A stretch of DNA of 64,000 nucleotides, taken from an uncultured bacterium. GTDB taxonomy: Bacteria > Bacillota > Clostridia > Lachnospirales > Lachnospiraceae. Below are positions 32,168 to 40,577 of the stretch, one piece after another. Where the stretch lies: NCBI GenBank assembly GCA_905216215.1, contig CAJMSZ010000002.1:45211-109210 (forward strand), written 5' to 3'. Made by a program: the position numbers and the translations under genes. The notes under the pieces were generated by a model. The model worked only from the letters and a program-made list of their open reading frames with translations. It ran no database searches and was not told where the DNA came from. Position 1 is the stretch's first letter. Each line of letters begins with the position of its first letter.

Positions 32168-33641
32168 ATTCTTCACCCCATCTTGCCAGACTCATATATA
32201 TGATGTCACTCATCCTCTGTCTTACTTCTCTGGTTTCGTCTGCCATTCTTTGATTGCTCATTTTCCGGTAATGCTGTACATTATTCAGTCTTTTATGCCC
32301 CAATAGTCTCGCTATCGTCCAGTCATCCAGATGCATTTCTGTAAGTTTGACGCCATAGTAGTGCCGGAACATGTGCGTTCCAAACCCGAATAATTCGCCA
32401 TGATCATCTTTCAACTGCTTTTCCTGTATCATGGACATGACTTTTGTTTTTATAGCCATATACTGCATCGGGCGGTCAGGTTCTTTTTCATTAACAAATA
32501 TGTATTCTGTATCACCGAACTTTTCCTGTGTATATTCAATAGAACTCTGTAACAGTTTTGCAAGTTCTTTACTGATCGGTTTTTTATATCTTTTAGTTTT
32601 AACTTGATATATTTCAATCATATCTTGGCCATTTTCTCTCGTCAGACAATCTGGTCTCAGTGTAAGGGTATCTGATATCCTAGTTCCAAGCATCTGATGT
32701 ATCAGAAGACATCTTGCAATCTGTACATCCATCTGTGTAATTTCCGCATTCAGTCGTTTCATTTCATCATCAGAATACACTCTAAATTCTGCATTTACTT
32801 CCGGTGGAATATCCGTATTAATAAATAAATGCTCCAATCTTTCATAGCTGTAAATTTTTCCGATTGTCTCTAACTGTCGTCTTAATGAAATTACATAAGA
32901 ACTATTCGCACTATGGGAAGTATCTTTTGTTGACAGATGTATCAAAAATTCTTCCAACACTTCTCTGTCTATTTCACTGCAGCTTTTTATTTTGGAATAC
33001 TCTTTTTGGAGATATTCTGAGAATATCCTCATTATTGTCAATTCTCCCTGTACAGTTCCTATTGCTTCATACTGCAGATTCATATAAACAGCTTTCTTAC
33101 ATTCTTCCCTGATATCTGGCTGATATATTTTTCTGAAATCCAGTGTTTTTACATTATAAATTGGATTGGATCTGATTTTAATATCCAGATTTTTTAGTTC
33201 CCAAACATCTTTTTCTATCTCATCCCGTAAATCTTCTGGCCCTAAAAATTTCAGTACGTTTCTGAAATATAATATCGTCACTGCTTCGCCATAGCTTACT
33301 GTACCATACACACTCTTCTTTTCTTTTACAATAGTTATTCCCTGTTCTAACATCCAGCCTTTTAAAAGTGATATCCATTTTTCTGGATTTCTATCTCCAA
33401 GGCTTTTGATTCTCCGATTTATTCTGCTGTTCAAAAACTTTGCAATATGATTATAAGCTGTTCGATCCTGAATCAATGCTCTAAACGTTCCGTTTTTGCA
33501 GCGATACATAATATAACCTCGAAACTCTTCCTTTAATTCTTGCGTTGGAAGCAACGTTAAATCAAATTTTCCATTATCCTTACGTGTCCCTGTTTCTTGT
33601 AAATTGGGGAAATCGCTGAAGTATATAATATCATTTTCCAT
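32142..33641 (-). CDS. Tyrosine recombinase, third of the trio (TnpB/RitC-like)
   Basis: 499-aa phage-integrase-family protein. The catalytic residues are present: Arg in MLGTRISDTLTLR, Lys in QVKTKRYKK, HxxR in THMFRHYYGVKL, GHK in LLGHKRLNNVQ, and the nucleophilic Tyr in VQHYRKM. It should be active. The N-terminal ~270 residues are the variable DNA-binding part. AAAGAGG precedes the ATG, which overlaps the upstream recombinase gene by 11 nt, so translation is coupled. Confidence 0.88.
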   Translation of the reverse strand: MENDIIYFSDFPNLQETGTRKDNGKFDLTLLPTQELKEEFRGYIMYRCKNGTFRALIQDRTAYNHIAKFLNSRINRRIKSLGDRNPEKWISLLKGWMLEQGITIVKEKKSVYGTVSYGEAVTILYFRNVLKFLGPEDLRDEIEKDVWELKNLDIKIRSNPIYNVKTLDFRKIYQPDIREECKKAVYMNLQYEAIGTVQGELTIMRIFSEYLQKEYSKIKSCSEIDREVLEEFLIHLSTKDTSHSANSSYVISLRRQLETIGKIYSYERLEHLFINTDIPPEVNAEFRVYSDDEMKRLNAEITQMDVQIARCLLIHQMLGTRISDTLTLRPDCLTRENGQDMIEIYQVKTKRYKKPISKELAKLLQSSIEYTQEKFGDTEYIFVNEKEPDRPMQYMAIKTKVMSMIQEKQLKDDHGELFGFGTHMFRHYYGVKLTEMHLDDWTIARLLGHKRLNNVQHYRKMSNQRMADETREVRQRMSDIIYMSLARWGEEYEQIRQDD

Positions 33642-35361
33642 CTTTTTCCTCTTTCTTTAGCCATGATGCTAAACTACTTCCTTGCATTTCAAAGAACTCA
33701 TCATTTGCTTTTGCAATCCTTTGCGGCATATAATCAATATACTGTCTTGTCATCTCTTCATAAGTATGTCCAAGATAATCCCTGATACTTTGCAGTGATA
33801 CATGACTGTCATAAAACATAGTTGCTACTGTATGTCGATAATCGTGTGATTGAAATAAATATTCTCCATTTGCAATCTTATTTTCCCGGCACGCTTCTAT
33901 CATCTGAGTTCGGAATGTACCATATAGACAAGCACCACCTCTGCTGTTTTTAAAAATGAATTCTTCAGGCTGAATTTCATGTTTTTTCAAGTATACTTTC
34001 ATAATCTGATAAAGTGCCTGTGGGATTGGAATCCTTTTATAATTCTTCATTTTGACCTGATACACCTGAATCCAATAATCCTCGCCCTGCTGATAATAAG
34101 CATTTCCTTTCAATGTACACACTTCACTCGCCCGTAATCCTAGACACCACAGATGTAGGAACATACATCGTAATCGCTCTGGAAAAAGATATAATTTTTT
34201 CAAAATTTCCATATATACTGTTTCCTCAACGCTACGATCATGATGTACTATTACTTCTTTTTGTTGGAAATATTCAATTCGGAATGGCATTCTTGTAATA
34301 TACTGTTTAACTTCCATGAATTTATAAAAATGACCGATACCGAAAATTCTTTCATTAAATCCCTTTGCCTGTATTCCCCGTTCTCGCAAGCCGTCTGCAT
34401 ACTTTTTTACTTCTGCGACAGTTGCATGAATCGCCAGTATCTTTTCTTGTTCCAGCAGTTCAATAAAATTTCTAATACATACAAATCTTCGTACAATCGT
34501 GCTGACTGCCTGTCCAGTAATTCCCAGTTCATATTTCATGTATGCCTGTAAAATTTCTCGATTCTGTATTTCCTTGACTTCCATAAAAGAAATGCTAATT
34601 AAGGATTTACTTTCGTCTATCCGATGTTTTCCAAGATGTAATCGTTCCAGATACCATACATTTGCTTCCCATTGGATCTGTTCCTGCTGCATAAACGCAT
34701 CTCTTCTGCATTCACCTAAAATACTTCGTTGACTCGTTTCGGGAAAATTCTTTAAAATAGTTTCCACTTGTTCCATTTCCAGCAATCCAATATCCGTAAT
34801 ATTTAACTGAACACAAGAATCATAAAGAAGTTTTAAGGATTTTAACCTGACATTTCTATAAGCCTTAGACATTGAAGTATTGGCAATGATACGACTCAAC
34901 GTATAAAAAATTTGTTTCTTTAAAACTTCTGAACAATTTTGTGTAAAATCCCACACCAATAGGTTTGTTTTATAAGAAGTTTCAAAGGTCTCAGCTATTT
35001 CCTTTTCCGGATAATACTTCAGAAAATAAATTTTATTTTGATATTTCCATTCATATATCCGCTTTCCATTTAGCGTCTGCATTTGTTGATAGATATGTTG
35101 TTGTTTTACCGTATCATATATTTTCAAATAGAAAGATACAATTTGTGATCGTATCTGTCCTCTTAAATATTGTTCATACGAATTTCGCAAAGGATAATCC
35201 ATTTCTTCCAGATGCCAGATTTTTCTATCTGCCAAGAACTTTTTCAATTTGTTAATTCTTGAATCGCTTTTTATTCCAAGTGCATCAATTTCTGAATATA
35301 GTTCCTGCTTTTTCTTCTCAATATCTACTTCAGATTCTGTTATGTGTTCTGCCTGTTGCAA
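33631..35361 (-). CDS. Tyrosine recombinase, second of the trio (Tn554 TnpB-like)
   Basis: About 576 aa, close to Tn554 TnpB in size. C-terminal catalytic set: Arg in LGLRASEVCTL, Lys in VKMKNYKR, HDYRHTVATMF, YLGHTYEEMTRQYIDYM with the Tyr. Start is unclear: TTG 35361 is in frame but 23 nt from the only good Shine-Dalgarno sequence (GGGAGGTG, overlapping the upstream stop). That site is ideally spaced (8 nt) for an in-frame ATA at 35376. A non-AUG start or translational re-initiation is likely. Confidence 0.85.
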   Translation of the reverse strand: MQQAEHITESEVDIEKKKQELYSEIDALGIKSDSRINKLKKFLADRKIWHLEEMDYPLRNSYEQYLRGQIRSQIVSFYLKIYDTVKQQHIYQQMQTLNGKRIYEWKYQNKIYFLKYYPEKEIAETFETSYKTNLLVWDFTQNCSEVLKKQIFYTLSRIIANTSMSKAYRNVRLKSLKLLYDSCVQLNITDIGLLEMEQVETILKNFPETSQRSILGECRRDAFMQQEQIQWEANVWYLERLHLGKHRIDESKSLISISFMEVKEIQNREILQAYMKYELGITGQAVSTIVRRFVCIRNFIELLEQEKILAIHATVAEVKKYADGLRERGIQAKGFNERIFGIGHFYKFMEVKQYITRMPFRIEYFQQKEVIVHHDRSVEETVYMEILKKLYLFPERLRCMFLHLWCLGLRASEVCTLKGNAYYQQGEDYWIQVYQVKMKNYKRIPIPQALYQIMKVYLKKHEIQPEEFIFKNSRGGACLYGTFRTQMIEACRENKIANGEYLFQSHDYRHTVATMFYDSHVSLQSIRDYLGHTYEEMTRQYIDYMPQRIAKANDEFFEMQGSSLASWLKKEEKDGK

Positions 35362-35389
35362 TAAATATATAGGTATTTCTCACACCTCC

Positions 35390-36514
35390 CTACTCCAGCA
35401 GACGTTCCGCCCCATAAATAGCAGTGTGTTGTGCATAAAACTCATTACTTGCTTCTATCAGTTCATCATCCAGCCAGTCCAGATACTTTATAGTCGTATC
35501 CAAATGTTTATGCCCCAATGCCTGACTGATCATTTCCAGTTCCCATCCTGCCTGCTTTCGCATATTTGCAAAATAGTGACGTAACATGTGGGGTGTGATT
35601 TTAACTCCGGTTTTCTTTTCCATTCGGTCCAACATATCATATACACTGTCCACTCTTAATGGCTTTCCAATGTTCTCACCCATGATATTCACAAACAGGT
35701 AATCCTGATGTTGCAGGATTTTCCGATATTTTGCCAGATAATCCATGAGAAATTCAAACGTATCATTACTTATCTTGGCACTTCTGTATTCCGCATTTTT
35801 GGCTCTCGCTTCATTTTCATTATCTTCCCGGAAGCATACCCTTATCATGTGATTCCTATAATCAATATCTTTGACATATTTTACTCCCAGTAGTTCCCCA
35901 ATTCTGTATCCGGTTTCTGCTAACATAAGTAACAGAAGCTGATCTCTTCGGTTCGTACAGGCCTGTAAAATTGTAATAATCTGATTTTCTTTTGCTGTTC
36001 TCCCACGATGTTCCTCTTCCTTCAGATAGGCTTTAAAAGAATGATTCCGCAGTACCTTTTTTACTCCCACCTGATTAACCGCTATAATCTGGTTATACGA
36101 TAAGGTTTTGAGACTTCCGTACTGTTCATATTCTGCCTCTATAAATAAATAGAACCTGAACACATCTTTTAAGTATGCGTTGCAGGTTCCTTCATTCGGA
36201 CACTTCTTTTCTCCAGCCGTTTGCTCTGTATGGTTTCCGGCTTTAAGCCAGTATAAAAATTCCACAAAGTGTTCTGTCTGTTTTTCATAATCTAACTGAT
36301 AGACTTCTGTGAGTTCCATTTCTTTCTCTGCCATATATTTCATATAATAGCAGATTGAAAATGCTGTGCGTTTCACTGTATTTGGTGAACGTTTACATTT
36401 AATCTTATGCATTAGATATTTACTTGGCAGTTCTTCAATACTCATTGTTTCCAGATTTCTGATGAAAAAATATTTTTCTGTTCCATCTTTTATCGTTTCC
36501 ACCTTGTATATCAT
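35390..36514 (-). CDS. Tyrosine recombinase, first of the trio (Tn554 TnpA-like)
   Basis: 374-aa site-specific recombinase, near the 361 aa of Tn554 TnpA. SAM-like core-binding domain at ~residues 30-160 and catalytic domain with AETGYRIGELLGVKY (Arg), TPHMLRHYFANMRKQAG (His-x-x-Arg), ALGHKHLDTTIKYLDW (His and Tyr). ATG 36514 is chosen because AAAGGAGG lies 6 nt upstream; an upstream ATG 14 codons earlier lacks it. First gene of the four-gene recombinase operon. Confidence 0.88.
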   Translation of the reverse strand: MIYKVETIKDGTEKYFFIRNLETMSIEELPSKYLMHKIKCKRSPNTVKRTAFSICYYMKYMAEKEMELTEVYQLDYEKQTEHFVEFLYWLKAGNHTEQTAGEKKCPNEGTCNAYLKDVFRFYLFIEAEYEQYGSLKTLSYNQIIAVNQVGVKKVLRNHSFKAYLKEEEHRGRTAKENQIITILQACTNRRDQLLLLMLAETGYRIGELLGVKYVKDIDYRNHMIRVCFREDNENEARAKNAEYRSAKISNDTFEFLMDYLAKYRKILQHQDYLFVNIMGENIGKPLRVDSVYDMLDRMEKKTGVKITPHMLRHYFANMRKQAGWELEMISQALGHKHLDTTIKYLDWLDDELIEASNEFYAQHTAIYGAERLLE

Positions 36515-36571
36515 AAGCTGCCTCCTTTCCTCTAACGCTATACACAGTATACCCACTTCATGCCGAAATAG

Positions 36572-36676
36572 CTATTCATCAATACCAACAATCCCACCGA
36601 AAACGCCCTTGAAATACCACCAAACTTTTCGTGCAAAATCTGCTTTTTCTGTAGCAGAACCACGAACGGTTACAGG
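36572..36676 (-). pseudogene. Coding-like C-terminal fragment downstream of the DinG-like gene
   Basis: Directly after the DinG-like stop, another frame stays open for ~35 codons to TAG at 36572. It has protein-like composition (ATEKADFARKVWWYFKGVF, then GGIVGIDE). There is no start or ribosome site outside the helicase gene. It may be the tail of a gene lost or displaced when the recombinase operon arrived, or a frameshifted tail. Not recognised. Confidence 0.3.
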
Positions 36677-38637
36677 TAGTATTCCACGCCTTTCCGGTTT
36701 CGAATAAAGTGCTGGACATCCTTGATATCTTTTGCCATCTTGCAGCTCGGAAGCGCACACATTACTTCCTCATGATACCTGCCACCTTCTCCTGCACGCT
36801 CGTCTAAAATGGACACGACACAAGTATCTGTCTCGGTGCGGAGAGCACGTCCGAATCCCTGTCTTAGTTTTTTCTGCATGTCTGGAACAATCACTGCCTG
36901 AATATAATCTTTCAGGCTGGCATATTCCTTCTTCTGTGCTTCACTGATGGGATCAGGAACAGCAAAGGGCAGTTTTACTATAATCAGCGAAGATACCATA
37001 TCTCCAGGGAAGTCTACTCCTTCCCAACAGGAGCCGGCTGCAAAAAGGACAGCATTGTCCATCTGTTTAAATCTTGTGATCTCTTCCGGTGAATGTCTCC
37101 ACACCTCTATCATCGGGAACGGAATTTCATCCCTTAACATCTGGTAAACGTTTCCCATCAAATGATAAGATGTAAACAGCACTAGCGTATGCCCGTAAGT
37201 CGAACAGATCAGTGAATGGATATGGCCTGCTATCATCTCTGCCTCTTCCTGACTTTCTCTTCTGCATGTCTTCAAATTCTTTGGCAGATATAACAGACAG
37301 TTCTTCTGATATTCAAACGGGGAGTCTGCCACATATTCCCGGACTCTCCGCACTCTCTGTAATCCTGTCATTTTCCGAATGTGGGAAAATCCCTGTCCGG
37401 TTTTTAAAGTTCCGCTTGTCAGAATCGCTCCCATTCCTCTGCTCCATAACATCTGGTCCAGATACTGTGGAATCCGTCTGCTGGATGCACACAATATAAT
37501 CCGGTGGTCATGGTCCTGCTTCAGATGCAGCACATACTTCTTATCCTGATGGAAAAAGCATTCCAGCACACTTTTGGTTTCTTCCAGCTTGTTTCTGATC
37601 CACTTTGGAATCTTCTTTTCTAATTTTTCTATGATCTTATTCATGGTCTGTATCCCCTCATATAAATACATTGCACACTCTTCTGTCATGTGGAATTCTT
37701 CTTTTATCCCATATCTGGTTCTGTGGTTTTCTCCTATGATGTCCAGCACCATCCGGATCGTCCCGGACAGTTTTCTTATCTCCGGGCCTTGGTACTCATT
37801 CCCAAGATAAAAGCAGATTTCTCGGATATCGTCATAACAGAGGCTCTTCCCAAACATCTGCTTTGCCGCATCCGGCAGCTTATGTGCTTCATCGACAATC
37901 AATGCTCGGTAGTCTTTTAATAACGGGCGGTAATCCTGCAGCCTGTGATAACCATCAGCCAGCAGATAATTGTGATTACAGATCTGAATGAACATTTCAT
38001 GATCTCTGGAACGCTCCAGATACTGCTGATACCTGCATGAGCCTCTTTTCGGGCAGTCTCCCGAACAGAACTTCGGTACACTCACCATCCTTCTGTCAAA
38101 CCCACTTAAGTTGGACACTTCGTCCATATCATAATGTTCTTTCAACGACAGCAGAGCTTCTTTCTGCAACGCATTTTTGTTTTTTTCTTCGATTGCAACG
38201 ATTCGGTGCTCCAACCTCTCATCGCAGACAAAATGCTCTTTCCCTTTTCGTATCACAGCTTTAATAGGGGCCTGAATCGTCCCGTTCTCCTGAAGAATCC
38301 GGGAGAGAAAAGGGATATATTCTGTAAGAATTGCTTTCTGGAGTGCAATGCTGGAAGTGGATATCACGACCGGACGCTGCTCATAAGGGGAACATCCTTC
38401 TGCAAGGAGGGAATATTTTCTCATCAGAACACAGGCCACCAGATAGGCATACGTCTTGCCGATACCGACACCCGCGTCACACAGTGCTATGTTTCTTCCC
38501 AGCAGGTTATCCAGCATTTTGTGGCATAACATAATCTGTTCTTCCCTTACTGCCATTCCATGTTCCGGGAACAGCACTCGGAAAATAGTATCAATTTCTC
38601 GATGCGCTCTATTGAGATATTCTCTTGTGTAATACAT
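36670..38637 (-). CDS. DinG-type (Rad3/XPD-like) ATP-dependent DNA helicase
   Basis: 655-aa superfamily 2 helicase. Walker A-like ALCDAGVGIGKTYAYLVA, DEAH box ALIVDEAHKLPDAA, motif V/VI region FAAGSCWEGVDFPGDMVSSLIIVKLPFAVPDP and RQGFGRALRTETDTCVVSILD. Cysteines CSGDCPKRGSCRY (residues ~193-205) fit the four-Cys Fe-S cluster of the family. No exonuclease domain, unlike some Firmicutes DinG. Here it belongs to the element, probably assisting DNA processing. AGGT is 8 nt before the ATG. It follows a long non-coding region. Confidence 0.88.
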   Translation of the reverse strand: MYYTREYLNRAHREIDTIFRVLFPEHGMAVREEQIMLCHKMLDNLLGRNIALCDAGVGIGKTYAYLVACVLMRKYSLLAEGCSPYEQRPVVISTSSIALQKAILTEYIPFLSRILQENGTIQAPIKAVIRKGKEHFVCDERLEHRIVAIEEKNKNALQKEALLSLKEHYDMDEVSNLSGFDRRMVSVPKFCSGDCPKRGSCRYQQYLERSRDHEMFIQICNHNYLLADGYHRLQDYRPLLKDYRALIVDEAHKLPDAAKQMFGKSLCYDDIREICFYLGNEYQGPEIRKLSGTIRMVLDIIGENHRTRYGIKEEFHMTEECAMYLYEGIQTMNKIIEKLEKKIPKWIRNKLEETKSVLECFFHQDKKYVLHLKQDHDHRIILCASSRRIPQYLDQMLWSRGMGAILTSGTLKTGQGFSHIRKMTGLQRVRRVREYVADSPFEYQKNCLLYLPKNLKTCRRESQEEAEMIAGHIHSLICSTYGHTLVLFTSYHLMGNVYQMLRDEIPFPMIEVWRHSPEEITRFKQMDNAVLFAAGSCWEGVDFPGDMVSSLIIVKLPFAVPDPISEAQKKEYASLKDYIQAVIVPDMQKKLRQGFGRALRTETDTCVVSILDERAGEGGRYHEEVMCALPSCKMAKDIKDVQHFIRNRKGVEYYL

Positions 38638-39171
38638 AATTTGTTACCTGATATGCGTGCTGATATCACATCAATACGGCTGTAAAGGATTTCTCCCTAC
38701 AGCCGTATGTATCTGATATCAACGACACATTCTTCCTTGATTTCTTATACTTTTGATTTTTGGCGTTGTATTTGTCCTCGACTCCCCCATTGCCTTACGG
38801 GAACATTACAGGCGGATGCTTGGCATTGCACCGCTCACGGATTTTCTAAAAGTCTTGCTGATTACAACCCAAAGTCCATCCTCTGCTCACTGGCAGTTCC
38901 TATGTATCATTATCCCCTCGTAAGTGATCCTCGCAAAAGACCGCCACGGTCCTGTTTCAGTTAAAGATGATTCGCTCGAAACGAAAACGCCACAAAAGAA
39001 CTCTGCCTCTCACTTTCTGGTCTAATTTCTTCCATGCCCTTTTCATCTGTCCTCGCGTCTTCCTGCCACGCTTCTACTTACGGGAACGTACCTGTAATGC
39101 TGGTATGAGGTTGTCAAAGTACACTGGCAAAATTTACCTGCCTATTAAATAGCCGACGAAAAACGCCATAA
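38638..39171 (-). ncRNA. 534-nt non-coding, structure-rich region upstream of the helicase gene
   Basis: No supported gene. It has a perfect 10-bp hairpin TACGGCTGTA / TACAGCCGTA (~38675-38707) flanked by GATATC repeats. The motif CTTACGGGAAC occurs twice, ~250-270 nt apart, each followed by a related GTAATG/ATTACAGG segment. GC-rich complementary segments such as ACCGCCACGGT-type pairs are also present. This composition differs from the AT-rich spacers elsewhere in the element. I interpret it as a long structured RNA or a cis element (possibly oriT/ssi-like); class unknown. Confidence 0.4.
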
Positions 39172-39606
39172 TTATTCAATTTTTGATAAATTTTTTAATT
39201 TTTTTCTCAAACGGTTTCTTTTGGTATAAATCGTCTGTTCTGCCATTCCCATAATCTTAGCAACTTCTCTTCCAGAATATCCCCATGTACTGAGTAAGAG
39301 GATTTCCAGTGTCTGATGCTCCGTTTCTTTCAATAGTTCATAGATTCGCTTATCACCTATGTGATCCAGAAGCTCCTTTACATCCCTTGCAAACAGCTCG
39401 CTGTCCTTTTCTTTTATGGAATCCATATCCTGCATCGTTTCATCCAGATGTTCCCGGTATCTGCGCTCTTCCAGAAAGTCTTCCCTGTCCATCTGGCGCA
39501 GCTTTTGGATCTTCTCTTCTTCCATTCCCAGTTCACGCAATTTCTTTTCTTCCTGTTCTTTCCAATAATTCCACTTTCGTTCTTCACTTGTCTTGTTATA
39601 AGCCAT
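39172..39606 (-). CDS. Sigma-70 region 4-like ICE regulator
   Basis: 144 aa. The N-terminal ~90 residues are highly charged and helical. The C-terminal part is a region-4-type HTH (LLLSTWGYSGREVAKIMGMAEQTIYTKRNRLRKKLKNL) that would contact -35 DNA. No region 2, so it is a sigma-like or HTH regulator typical of Firmicutes conjugative elements rather than a complete sigma factor. GGAGG is 8 nt upstream of the ATG. A 13-bp palindrome overlapping that site suggests autoregulation or an RNA switch. It is followed by the long non-coding region. Confidence 0.8.
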   Translation of the reverse strand: MAYNKTSEERKWNYWKEQEEKKLRELGMEEEKIQKLRQMDREDFLEERRYREHLDETMQDMDSIKEKDSELFARDVKELLDHIGDKRIYELLKETEHQTLEILLLSTWGYSGREVAKIMGMAEQTIYTKRNRLRKKLKNLSKIE

Positions 39607-39616
39607 TTATCTTTCC

Positions 39617-39651
39617 TCCGATCTGATTTTTGATATAGAAATCAAATCGGA
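39617..39651. promoter_or_regulatory. Palindrome overlapping the sigma-like gene's ribosome site
   Basis: Arms TCCGATCTGATTT (39617-39629) and AAATCAAATCGGA (39639-39651), one mismatch, 9-nt loop. One arm shares three bases with the Shine-Dalgarno sequence (39615-39619). It could be an operator or a translation-blocking hairpin. Confidence 0.55.
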
Positions 39652-39701
39652 GCATGGCGGTGACCGGATAGGTACGTTATAATGTTCGAAAAATGTCGAA
39701 G

Positions 39702-39740
39702 AAAAAAATGCTGCAACCTCTTCGATTACAGCACTTTTTT
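39702..39740. terminator. Two-sided terminator-like hairpin upstream of the sigma-like gene
   Basis: TGCTG / CAGCA with extending A-run and T-run on both flanks (AAAAAAATGCTG ... CAGCACTTTTTT), so it can end transcripts in either direction. It would isolate the sigma-like gene from toxin-locus transcription. The rest of 39741-39884 is AT-rich with nothing evident. Confidence 0.7.
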
Positions 39741-39884
39741 CCATCTTACGTGAATATTTCTTGTTGGTTCATAGGAGATTCCTTCTTTTTCTCATAATGA
39801 ATAAAAGACTCTTGTCATCCATTATTTATTATAATTTTTCTACTATTACAATAGCTTTTTTAACAAGTTTTCTTGTCTTGGAGT

Positions 39885-39924
39885 TTAAAAGAAAGCTACC
39901 AGTTTTTTTCCTCTGATAGCTTTC
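39885..39924 (-). terminator. Terminator after the lipoprotein gene
   Basis: GAAAGCTA / TAGCTTTC stem followed by TTTTAAA on the minus strand, beginning 10 nt past the lipoprotein stop. Confidence 0.7.
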
Positions 39925-39933
39925 CATTCATTC

Positions 39934-40560
39934 TTATTCTGTTGGGAACATCGCTGCTTCCAACTTATTCATCTCTGTATCCAAAAGACCATATTTTCCT
40001 GAGTTATCTTTTTCCACGGATACGTTTACAGTAACAGCTTTTCCATATCTGTTCTTTTCAAGACTCTTCTGGACACTTTCTGTTAATACAGCTGCAAAGA
40101 CTTCCGGATCATTTCCATCCAATCCCTGCTTTATTTTTTCATTGCTTACCTCTGTAGAGCTTTGTTGCAATGTCTGAAATACATTGGATGGTTCAACTTG
40201 TACACTTACTGTATAGACTCCATCCTCTTCTTTCACATCTTGTACTTTGTATTTTGCCAGTTTCTTTACTTCTGTCAGTTTTTCCGCATAATCAGCAATT
40301 CCTTTATCCGTAATGTTATCGGAATCATCAAATTGCTGTTGGATACTCTCATTAAAATCCTCTTCGATTTCTTTCTTGGCATCTTTTTCCGAGATTTCTA
40401 ACAGATTCGCATAGTCCTTATATTCTCCATGATAGTGTGCATCAAGAGAACTTTGGACGTAGGATTTGGCATCAAAGTCTGGTTGTCTGGAGCAAGCTGA
40501 TAACAATATACATACTATAATTCCTATACTTATGCACAAAACACAATTCTTCTTTTGCAT
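39934..40560 (-). CDS. Putative lipoprotein of unknown function
   Basis: 208 aa. Lipoprotein signal peptide (CISIGIIVCILLSAC, lipobox LSAC) with predicted lipidation at Cys ~23. The mature domain is mixed alpha/beta with a central acidic helical stretch (EISEKDAKKEIEEDFNES) and no known motif. It resembles general DUF5105-type lipoproteins of Firmicutes. It is 17 nt downstream of the putative RHS immunity gene and ends in a terminator, so it is probably co-transcribed with the toxin locus. It could be a second, surface-located protective factor; this is speculation from position only. Confidence 0.75.
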   Translation of the reverse strand: MQKKNCVLCISIGIIVCILLSACSRQPDFDAKSYVQSSLDAHYHGEYKDYANLLEISEKDAKKEIEEDFNESIQQQFDDSDNITDKGIADYAEKLTEVKKLAKYKVQDVKEEDGVYTVSVQVEPSNVFQTLQQSSTEVSNEKIKQGLDGNDPEVFAAVLTESVQKSLEKNRYGKAVTVNVSVEKDNSGKYGLLDTEMNKLEAAMFPTE

Positions 40561-40577
40561 ATTCTCTCCTTCACGCT

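Noticed and set aside
38707..38964. 85-codon open frame in the non-coding region before the helicase gene
   Set aside because: Opposite strand to neighbours, no ribosome site, biased composition; the region is better explained by structured RNA or DNA.
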